From: Verrucomicrobiales bacterium
Lineage (GTDB): Bacteria > Verrucomicrobiota > Verrucomicrobiia > Limisphaerales > J093
Direction: 5' to 3'
Length of the DNA: 64,000 nucleotides
Assembly: GCA_015075445.1 (NCBI GenBank)
Contig: JABTUJ010000029.1
Location: 1-64,000 of the forward strand
Part shown: positions 27,492-34,587 of the stretch, in pieces
How the letters are laid out: every line of letters begins with the position of its first letter
Position numbering within the stretch: position 1 is the stretch's first letter
Notes under the pieces: generated by a model
Databases searched by the model: none
Told to the model about the DNA's origin: nothing
The model's input: the letters and a program-made list of their open reading frames with translations, nothing else
Made by a program: the position numbers and the translations under genes

Positions 27492-27830
27492 CTAGCGTCC
27501 GGTCCTCAGCGTGCCCACGCGATTGACCAACTCAGCTTTCACCCGCGGGCGCAGCAAATCCATCGCTCCTTGCTTCGACACTTTCGGCGCCGCCCAGAGT
27601 TCGGACGGCGTGACGCCGCCGCTCTGGCCGAGCCGTTTCAGCCGTTGCTCCTGGCGCGGACGCAGCACCCGCTTCTCCCGCGCCGACGTCACCGAGAGTT
27701 GCCCCATCCGCTCCCACACCCGCTCCAGCGTTTGCTGCAGGCCTTCCGCGCAGTACCTCGACCGATGGAAGGGGACTCGGTAGAAGACCGTGCTTCCAAC
27801 CGGGGTCTGTGGTCCCGCGAACATTGTCAA
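27492..27830 (-). pseudogene. C-terminal winged-helix fragment, probably from a type I R-M accessory gene
   Basis: A 112-residue open frame. Residues ~40-110 look like a DNA-binding winged helix: GQSGGVTPSELWAAPKVSKQ, then GAMDLLRPRVKAELVNRVGT and TLRTGR, matching the ending of Fic-family and related proteins (a VSK...LVxxGLVxRxGxRxTGRY motif). The N-terminal ~30 residues (LERVWERMGQLSVT) fit the preceding linker. The gene body expected upstream is missing and an inverted-repeat element starts at its 5' end (27826). With the hsdR start 8 bases downstream, it reads as the tail of an hsd-operon accessory gene. Confidence 0.45.
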
Positions 27831-28189
27831 ATGTCAATGTTTGACCCCATTGCGCGCGGTTCCTTGTCCCGCGCACTGAGGACGGCACTCCAATGCGTGG
27901 TCCGGAACTCCTGGTCTCTACGGAGAGGGGCGGCGCTCACAGCCCTCCCTCCCGTTCGGTCCAGTGATCGAGAGACCCGAAAGCTTCTTGCATGGCCGAC
28001 GGGGAGGACTGTGCCCAGCCATGCGCAGCCGTTCAACGCGAAAATGACCTGTATGAAGGCGACCGGGCTGAACTCGCCACGGCCGGTTCCTGCAAATCCC
28101 TCACCTGGGGCCGGTCGCAAGCCGAAAGAAGCGGGTTGTACCCCCCGGTGCGAAAAGGAGGCAATGGGGTCAAACATTGACATTTTGAC
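27826..28189. mobile_element. Inverted-repeat-bounded element (GGGGTCAAACATTGACA arms)
   Basis: Arms of 28-29 bases, GTCAAATGTCAATGTTTGAC... (27826-27853) and its complement ...GTCAAACATTGACATTTTGAC (28161-28189), match except for one extra base in the A/T run. They enclose about 307 bp carrying the start of an ECF-sigma-like gene and no transposase. A related palindromic element occurs at 39463-39610 with arms AGGGGTCAGT...ACTGACCCCT, and a shorter GGGGTTTGACCCC palindrome lies near 30622. This looks like a non-autonomous palindromic (MITE/REP-type) family targeting accessory regions. Confidence 0.6.
27862..27940 (-). pseudogene. 5' fragment of an ECF-type sigma factor gene
   Basis: From a GTG at 27940 the frame reads MSAAPLRRDQEFRTTHWSAV followed by LSARD. 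The FxTTHWSVVLxA motif is the typical N-terminus of a family of ECF-like sigma factors abundant in Verrucomicrobiota and Planctomycetes. After 26 codons the frame runs into the inverted-repeat arm at 27853 and ends at 27827, so the rest of the sigma factor is missing. Only the motif supports this call. Confidence 0.4.
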
Positions 28190-28232
28190 ATTCGATCATT
28201 CTCGCACAGAGCACATACCGCAGACTTGCACA

Positions 28233-30178
28233 TTAGAGTGCGCGTCTCCATTGCCTTTCGGCAGGCAGTGATAAGCACCCACTTGAGCGGGTGGGGGCCT
28301 TCGCGGGGCGGCGGTGCTGGCGGCGTGCACAGCGGGCCGAGCGGGTCTGGGAGGTTCTGACCTTTCGCGGTGTTGTGCCAGAGGCGGGCGAGGCGGAATT
28401 CACCTCCGAGGAGGAGCCACCCGCGCACACCGGATTCCATCCGCCCGCGCCGTCCTTCCCGTTTCGGAAGTAGTCCCAAGCCTTCTGCGCCAGGACCTTT
28501 TCGAGCGGGGGCGTTTTCATCCCACTCACCCACTGTCCCATGTCGTCGCCGTCCATGGCCAGGACCGCGTAGTAGCCACAGGACTGGAGTGGTTCGCCAG
28601 GCAGCGCGTCGAGGTCGCGTTCAATCACCGCGATGTCCTGGACGGACTCAAACCGCCGCTTCCACTGCTTCCACTGCCGCTGCTGTCCGAGGTAGGCGCG
28701 CGGCCAGAGGCGCTTGATGACGCTGACGGCGCCATCAAGCTGGCTGCCTTTGAAGTCGCCCTTGTCTGCGCCCCCATAGGCTTCGCGAAGTGCGTCCCAG
28801 AAGGCCGTCGATTCGGTTCCTCCAAGCGCTTCATCGCGTCCGTTCAGGTGGTCCTTAGGCGGAGCCGACTTCCCGGGGTTGAGAATGGGCCAAGCGCCGA
28901 ACGCGCGGGCGTTCTTGGCGGCGGCGAACTTCCAGTCGGTGGTCGCGTAGTGGAGCGCCCAGGCGAAGGCATCGTTGCGGCTGCCGTGCCAGGATTCTCG
29001 GTGAGCGGACGGGATCATGTCGCGCCAGGCCACCGCGTGGCGGAGCGGGTGGCTGTCCCAGCCGCCGAAGATCGGGGGTGAGGCGCTGCCGTTCTGTCCG
29101 GCCCGCTCGACCGCGTCCCTTTCGGGGAGCCAGTCATGGACGGCCCAGTCCACGACCGGAAAGCGCTCCACCTGATGGTTCCAGTGGTCGTCCCAGCCGC
29201 GGAACTCGTCCCTCGTCAGCCGCTCCTGGAGGCGTTGACAGAGGTCGGCATGGACCGCGTCTGCTATCTCGCGCCAGAGTCTGCGGACGGCCTCCTCGGC
29301 CTCGGACGCGACATCCCGGGCTGCCTCGCCCGAGGGGACGAGCGCGAGGAACCGGTTGGGTAGACTCGGCACGAGCCGTTCATCGGGGTGCATCCGACCT
29401 TCACCTTCTTTGGAGTATCCGTCGGGAAAAAGACCGGCTTCCAGCGACCACCACCAGTCGAGCAGGGGCACGCCTCGCAGGTTCGGATACACCACGCAAT
29501 CTGGACCGAATCGCAGGGACACCGTGGCAAGTGCTTGGAGATGAGGAAGCTGAGCAGGTAGCTGCCTGACCAGAGGTCCTGCATCTTGCGGGCTTGGGCG
29601 ATGAAATCCTGCACGGGCCCAATCTGGAACAGCAGGAAGGCGGGCTTCGGGCCGGCCGCTTCCAGCGCACTCCCCAGGCCGTTGTGATGCCACAGGGTGT
29701 GGTCGGGGATGCGGGTGTCAGCAACAAGGTAGGCAAGGAGCGGGTTCTCTTCGCGGGCGCAGCGTTCCGGCCACAGCCGCCAGACACGGAAGAACTTCTC
29801 CCGCCACCCCCCATCACCGATTTCGACACCGCGCAGGGCATCCTCAACCCAAGTTTCGCCGGTGGCTGATCGATCGCGCGGCTGGGAAGGCGGCAAGAAC
29901 CGGGTTCCTGCGAGCGGATGCCGGAACTCGAGATGACCGTCCCGCTTCCAGTCCACATGCAGCACGCCGCCGCGGGGGAACGGGAACCGGTCCGCTGCCA
30001 CTGCTTGCCAGTCCGGGTTGGCCTGGCACCGTTCTTGTTCCCATCGCTCGATGGCTTCCTCGGAAAGGCCTAGGCACCGGAGCAGTGGCCCTCGCGCATC
30101 TTCATGTCCGGCGATCCGAAAGGGCTTGTGCGGCGGGTCGTGCAGGTAGGCGGCCAGTTTGGACTTCCAGTCAGTCAT
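28233..30178 (-). pseudogene. cmr2: Type III-B CRISPR Cas10/Cmr2, frameshifted and truncated
   Basis: The ATG at 30178 opens with MTDWKSKLAAYLHDPPHKPF, the N-terminal HD-domain signature of Cmr2, and continues to IGPVQDFIAQARKMQDLWSG and SYLLSFLISKH. There the frame is lost (about 29535), and the homologous sequence resumes in another frame (LATVSLRFGPDCVVYPNLRG, VPLLDWWWSLEAG) and runs to the palm-domain motif YYAVLAMDGDDMGQWVSG (the GGDD-type loop, here GDD) near 28545. Similarity ends near 28440; the terminal frame to 28233 is unrelated. The D4/C-terminal domain, Cmr1/3-6 and any CRISPR array are missing. It is therefore an orphan, decaying cas10 whose catalytic HD and GDD motifs are still readable. 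Confidence 0.85.
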
Positions 30179-30308
30179 GGTGCGATCGTAGCGGTGAGGT
30201 TGTGTCCCACGGGCCCCAAGACGTCCGCAGACGTCCGTCCAGACGCCCGGCGTCGACGGGAATCAGGGAAACGCTTCGAAAGGCAGCGGGAGGGCCTGTA
30301 GCAACGCG

Positions 30309-30600
30309 CCCCCAGAATGACCTGTTCCCGAATGTTCAGAACCCGCCGGCGCGGCAATGCATCAACGCGCGCTGCCAGCAGATTGGGGACGCCTGGCGAC
30401 GGGTCGATGACTTGCTGTCCCGGCGCGCCCGGATCCCCCGCCGGATCCCGGTGCAGTCGCTCACGCCCGAACCGGTCGTGAAGCTGGCTCCGGAGATCCA
30501 GCACCTCACCAATCGGGTCAAGATGGTGGCTTATCAGGCCGAGTGCGAGTTGGTGCGGACCATCTCGCCCCACTACCGGCGCGTGGCGGAGGAGGACTGA
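30309..30600 (+). pseudogene. Possible transposase-family C-terminal remnant
   Basis: An open frame without a good start whose last ~60 residues (LTPEPVVKLAPEIQHLTNRV, KMVAYQAECELVRTISPHYRR) resemble the C-terminal helical region of a family of putative transposases, in which an (K)MVAYxAExxLvxxixPHYxR block is followed by EDEGRTLI. Here a stop follows EED. The upstream part (CINARCQQIGDAWRRVDDLLSR) is plausible coding sequence, but no start or catalytic domain is present. Similarity is from memory of the family pattern and is weak. Confidence 0.35.
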
Positions 30601-30661
30601 GAAAGAGTTCTGAGGCCGGCCGGGGTTTGACCCCTCGGGTCTGGCTGGTTAGGCTGCGGAC

Positions 30662-30928
30662 ATGAAAACGGTTTCGGTGTCGCTGGACGATGCGGAGTTC
30701 GCCGCGCTTGAAAAGCTGGCCGCAGCCGAATGGGGCACGGTCGGCACGCTGCTCCAGCAGTATGCGCGGAATCTCGCGTTCGGCCCCGGTGAGGCAGAGG
30801 CGGGGCGGCGGGCGCAGGCACGCCGGGAACTGGCCGCCTACGTGCGCTCGATGAGGACCGGACTGACGGTCGGGGAGAAACCCACCCGCGAACGGACCTA
30901 CCGTGACCGCCGCTTTCATCGATACTAA
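30662..30928 (+). CDS. RHH-type antitoxin of a VapBC-like pair
   Basis: An 88-residue protein starting MKTVSVSLDDAEFAALEKLA, which fits a ribbon-helix-helix (MetJ/Arc) DNA-binding antitoxin: a beta-strand followed by two helices. The C-terminal half is basic (RRAQARRELAAYVRSM) and would wrap the toxin. It overlaps the PIN-domain toxin gene by 26 bp, the usual antitoxin-then-toxin order. Such antitoxins repress their own promoter, expected just upstream of 30662 where a GGGGTTTGACCCC palindrome (near 30622) could be an operator or a repeat remnant. Confidence 0.75.
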   Translation: MKTVSVSLDDAEFAALEKLAAAEWGTVGTLLQQYARNLAFGPGEAEAGRRAQARRELAAYVRSMRTGLTVGEKPTRERTYRDRRFHRY

Positions 30929-31346
30929 CGTCCTGCTCTACGCGGTTTCGGACAGTCCCGCGGAGGCCGACAAGAAGGAGAAGGCCCTGCAATTGCTGGA
31001 GCGGGAGGATTTCGCGGTGTCCATGCAAGTGGTGCAGGAGTTCTACGCCAACGCCACGCATCTGGTCAAAGGCACGATCTCCAGCGAGGAGGCCATGGCG
31101 TTCTTGGACCGGTTGGTCCGCTTGCCCGTGTTGCCTCTGACCTTCCCACTGTTCCGCAGCGCGGTGCTGCTGCAGCGCCGCTATCAGATTTCGTACTGGG
31201 ATGCCGCCATTCTGGCTGCCACGAAAGCGATCGGGGCGACCACGCTGTATTCCGAAGACCTGTCGCACGGGCAGGTGTACGACGGTGTGCGGGTGGTGAA
31301 CCCGTTTCTGGAAATGGGGGTTCAAGCGCCGCCTCCTTCACCGTAG
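30903..31346 (+). CDS. PIN-domain toxin (VapC-like RNase)
   Basis: A 147-residue PIN-domain protein. The acidic active-site residues are visible: FIDTNVLLYAVS (first Asp), QEFYANA (Glu), YWDAAILAATKAIGATTLYSEDLS (last two Asp). VapC toxins are Mg-dependent ribonucleases that cleave tRNA or rRNA. GTG start at 30903, overlapping the antitoxin gene. The C-terminal tail is Pro-rich. The pair sits between the broken cas10 and the TIR/STAND cassette, consistent with an accessory defence island. Confidence 0.88.
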   Translation: MTAAFIDTNVLLYAVSDSPAEADKKEKALQLLEREDFAVSMQVVQEFYANATHLVKGTISSEEAMAFLDRLVRLPVLPLTFPLFRSAVLLQRRYQISYWDAAILAATKAIGATTLYSEDLSHGQVYDGVRVVNPFLEMGVQAPPPSP

Positions 31347-31587
31347 AACTCCCAAGCGCCGCAGACGCCAAGGCCGAAGCCTTGCCAGCCGGAGGACGGC
31401 GTCCACCCCCTCTTCCCTCGCCCCTGTTCGACGATTCCGCTGCGGCCGAAACCTGCCCTGTTTCACCTTGCCTGACCTCGGTCGGAGGGGCAGGCTCCCG
31501 CCACTGCGAAAAAGCAAATGCCGATCGTTTTCATCAGTCACCCTCCTTCCCGCAAACCCCCGGCGGCCTGCCGTACCGATCCCTGCC

Positions 31588-32886
31588 ATGAGCGCCCGGC
31601 CCACGCTCTTCCTCGCCCATAGTTCCGCGGACAAAGCGCTGGCCCGGGACCTCGCCCACGCCATCCAGCAGCAGGCAGGCTCGAGCTTCGACGTCTTCTT
31701 CGATGCCGAGAGCATCCCCCCAGGAGCCCTCTGGAGCGAGGCCATCGAAGACCACCTCCTCCACTGTGTCGCCGCCCTCCTGCTCCTCACCCCCAAGGCG
31801 TCCCTCGCCCCCTACATGCCGCATGAGGCCTACCTCCTCTCCCTCCGCCGCCGCTTCGATCCCCAGCTCCAGGTCTTCCCCGTCTTCGCCGACGGCATGA
31901 CCGAAGCCGACCTCCCCGGTTCCCCCTTCCAACATGCCCGGCTCGACGCCCACCAGGCGCGCTTCCTCCCCCCCAGCCTCGACGTCACCCCCGCCGCCGC
32001 CGACATCGCCCGCCAGCTCAAAGCCGACGCCGATTGGCTCCCCTGGAGCAGCGTCGAACGGTACGCCGCCGATGCCCTCCGCGCCCTCAGCGACGACGGC
32101 ATCGAGCAGGCCATCGAGACGCTTGTCCCCAACCCTCGCACCCTCGGCGACGTCAAACTCGTCCGCCAGAAGCGCCGCTGGCTCGCCCGCCAACTCTTCC
32201 GCATGACCACGGAGGAACTCGGCGAGTTCGCCTCTCGCATGGCTCCCTTCTTCCGCCAGGACCGCGGCGCCCTCGTCGAATTGCTGCGCACCATCCTCCC
32301 CTTCGTCTGGGTCCAATCCGACGACGCCCGCCTCCTCCAGCAAGCGGCGGAAGCCAAACCCCCGCGCCGCGCCCTGTGCCTCGCCTTCCGCACCGTCGCC
32401 ACCCCCTCCCCCACGGGTGCACCCACGCCCCAGGTCCCCTTCCCCGATGTCCCCGATCTCTACGCCCGCCACGCCAGTTCCAGGATCCCTCCCTGGAAGG
32501 TCAAGTCCGGCGACTTCCTCACGTCCCATCAGGCCTCCGCCGACATTGCCGAGGCTCTCCTCACCCTCGCCCGCGAGGTGGTCGTGGACGTCTTCGGCGA
32601 GTACACCCCGGACCAATTGCGCGACGAACTCCGCCGCCTCGTCACGGACCAGAAGGAGACCATCCTCGTCGTCCTGCCCAAGAGCTTCAACGCCAGCGAT
32701 GCCGAACTGCTCGACACGATGACCGGCTTCTCCCAGGCCTTCACCTTCCTCCTCACCAGCGAAGAACACCAACCCGACCTCGCCCGGCGCTTCCCCAACC
32801 TCGTCCTGCTCCCGGAACTCCCCCTCCCGCGACAACGCGAACTGCACCGCGCCTGCCAGCGCGCCCTGGAAAACCTCCCCCCGTGA
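31588..32886 (+). CDS. TIR-domain protein of the MoxR-vWA-STAND cassette
   Basis: A 432-residue protein, started at the ATG at 31588 so that the TIR fold begins at the N-terminus (ARPTLFLAHSSADKALARDL). The TIR domain spans about residues 1-130: strand A as above, BB-loop region FDVFFDAESIPPGALWSEAI, and LLLLTPKASLAPYMPHEAYL, where the Glu of PHEAYL is the likely NADase catalytic residue. A helical linker (about 145-250) and an alpha/beta C-terminal region follow (ALCLAFRTVA, ETILVVLPKSF, FPNLVLLPELPL) that I cannot assign. The gene is first of four same-strand genes with 8- to 5-bp gaps, so it is the probable effector or sensor partner of the ATPase cassette. Confidence 0.8.
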   Translation: MSARPTLFLAHSSADKALARDLAHAIQQQAGSSFDVFFDAESIPPGALWSEAIEDHLLHCVAALLLLTPKASLAPYMPHEAYLLSLRRRFDPQLQVFPVFADGMTEADLPGSPFQHARLDAHQARFLPPSLDVTPAAADIARQLKADADWLPWSSVERYAADALRALSDDGIEQAIETLVPNPRTLGDVKLVRQKRRWLARQLFRMTTEELGEFASRMAPFFRQDRGALVELLRTILPFVWVQSDDARLLQQAAEAKPPRRALCLAFRTVATPSPTGAPTPQVPFPDVPDLYARHASSRIPPWKVKSGDFLTSHQASADIAEALLTLAREVVVDVFGEYTPDQLRDELRRLVTDQKETILVVLPKSFNASDAELLDTMTGFSQAFTFLLTSEEHQPDLARRFPNLVLLPELPLPRQRELHRACQRALENLPP

Positions 32887-32894
32887 TCCCTCCC

Positions 32895-33905
32895 ATGAGT
32901 TATTCCCCGCTCTTCGATCCCGCCACCGGCGCCGCGGCCGACCTCGAGTCCCGCTCCTTCCGCCTCGGCGACCGCACCCCGCACTCGGTGTACGTCTATG
33001 ACGATGACCCCGCCACCGGAACCCGCGGCCCCATCCGCCTCGCCATCGACGCCTCCCTGGCCACCGGCCGTCCCATCCTCCTCTCCGGCGACCCCGGCAC
33101 GGGCAAATCCTCCCTCGCGGCCGCCGTCGCCGACCGCTTGGGCTGGCGCTCTTACCGCCTCACCGTCTCTTCCCGAACTCAGGCCCAGGACTTTCTCTGG
33201 ACCTTCGACGCGGTGCGCCGTCTCGGTGATGCCCAGGCCGGTGAGAAACATCTCAAACCCGCTGCCGCGTACCTTGAACCCGGCATCCTCTGGTGGGCCT
33301 TCCATCCCACCCTCGCCGAACGCCGCGGCATGGACGAGGCCGCCTGGGCTGCCAACACCCGGCTTGAGGACCGTGCCCTCGCCAAAGTCCCGCCCGCCAC
33401 CGACCCCGGACTCCGCCCGCATCCCCGCGCCGTCGTGCTCATCGACGAAATCGACAAGGCCGACCCCGATGTCCCCAACAACCTCCTCGAACCCCTCGGT
33501 TCCCTCCAATTCTCCCTCCCCAACGGCATGCCGGTCCTCGCCCAGATACCGCCGCTCGTCTTCATCACCACCAACCGCGAGCGCGAGTTGCCCCAAGCCT
33601 TCCTCCGCCGCTGTCTGGCCCTCGAACTCCAGGCCCCCAAACCCGAGCGCCTGCGCCAGATCGCCCAGGCTCATTACCCCAGCCTCGATCCCTCCCTCCT
33701 CAACCTTGTCACTCAGACCTACCAGAGCATCCGCGCCGATCACGAACAACAGCGCCTGCCCAAACCCGGCACCGCCGAATACCTCGACGCCATCGGTGCC
33801 TGCCTCCAGCTCCGCGTCGCCACCACCGACCCCGACTGGGATCTGCGCTGGCAGGAAATCGCCGACCTCGCCCTCCGCAAGACCCCCAGCCGCCTCGCCT
33901 CATGA
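32895..33905 (+). CDS. MoxR-type AAA+ ATPase of the ternary cassette
   Basis: A 336-residue AAA+ ATPase of the MoxR class. Walker A is LSGDPGTGKSSLAAAVADRL (about residues 60-80), Walker B VVLIDEIDKADPDVPNNLLE, sensor 1 PPLVFITTNRERELPQAFLR with a following RRC that supplies the arginine finger. The longer frame upstream (to 32034) overlaps the TIR gene and is a shadow; the ATG at 32895 lies 8 bp after the TIR stop. In conflict-type ternary systems a MoxR ATPase and a vWA protein act as a nucleotide-driven switch for an effector. It is distinct from the MoxR at 18-1076. Confidence 0.88.
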   Translation: MSYSPLFDPATGAAADLESRSFRLGDRTPHSVYVYDDDPATGTRGPIRLAIDASLATGRPILLSGDPGTGKSSLAAAVADRLGWRSYRLTVSSRTQAQDFLWTFDAVRRLGDAQAGEKHLKPAAAYLEPGILWWAFHPTLAERRGMDEAAWAANTRLEDRALAKVPPATDPGLRPHPRAVVLIDEIDKADPDVPNNLLEPLGSLQFSLPNGMPVLAQIPPLVFITTNRERELPQAFLRRCLALELQAPKPERLRQIAQAHYPSLDPSLLNLVTQTYQSIRADHEQQRLPKPGTAEYLDAIGACLQLRVATTDPDWDLRWQEIADLALRKTPSRLAS

Positions 33906-33910
33906 CCTGA

Positions 33911-34587
33911 ATGGACGCCCCCTCGCTCACCCCCGCCACGGCCATCTCCCTCGCTGACCTCCTCCGCGTCGCCCGTGCCCTCAACGCCCGCGGCGCCATC
34001 AACGCGCCATCCTCGCCGAGGCCGCCGCCGGCTGGGACCCCGTCGGTCCGCCCGACGTCGAACGGATTGTCCATCGCCTCGCCCGGGGCCGCGCCTTGAC
34101 CTACCTCCCCCGCGTCCCGCAACGCACTCCGCGCCGCGGCGCCCAGGTCCTCCTCGACCTCGGTGAAGGCATGCAGCCTTTCCTCTCCGACCTCCGCCAG
34201 CTCCAGAGCGCCCTGCGCGATACCCTCGGCAGCGATGGCCTCCAGATCCTCCATTTCGCCGGCTGCCCCTCCCGGGGCGCCGGACCCGGCCCGCTCCCCA
34301 CCTGGTCCGCCTACGCCCCGCCACCTCCAGGCGTTCCCGTCCTCGCCGTCACCGACCTCGGACTCGCCCCGGGCGGACTTGCCCACGATCCAGCCCAGCC
34401 CCAGGAATGGGAGCGCTTCGCCGAAGACCTCCGCCGCGCCGGTTCCCCTCTGATCGTCTGGCTCCCCTTCCCACCCCAACGCGTCCCCGCGCGTCTCCGG
34501 GATCGTGTGGCCATCGTGCACTGGCACCGCGCGGCCACCGCCCGGCGCGTCCGTCGAACCGTCGAATCCGCCTGGAGGCACCTCTGA
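33911..34587 (+). pseudogene. vWA-like protein of the ternary cassette, one frameshift
   Basis: The ATG at 33911, 5 bp after the MoxR stop, begins a sensible N-terminus (ATAISLADLLRVARALNARG). That frame closes at 34099. Sensible sequence continues from about 33990 in the -1 frame: HQRAILAEAAAGWDPVGPPD, VERIVHRLARGRALTYLPRV and the vWA-like core AQVLLDLGEGMQPFLSDLRQ, LPTWSAYAPPPPGVPVLAVTDLG-type strands, to a stop at 34587. Total about 225 residues if joined. The vWA metal site is degenerate (LDLGEGM instead of DxSxS). The shift may be an assembly error, a programmed -1 frameshift or inactivation; a TTG at 34096 could also start a 163-residue core protein. Confidence 0.65.

Noticed and set aside
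28033..28533. 166-codon minus-strand frame between the inverted repeat and cas10
   Set aside because: No motif, crosses the right repeat arm; most likely noncoding or residual sequence.
34407..34583. ATG-initiated N-terminal extension of the STAND protein
   Set aside because: Arg/Pro-rich reading of the vWA gene's bases in another frame; kept only as an alternative start.
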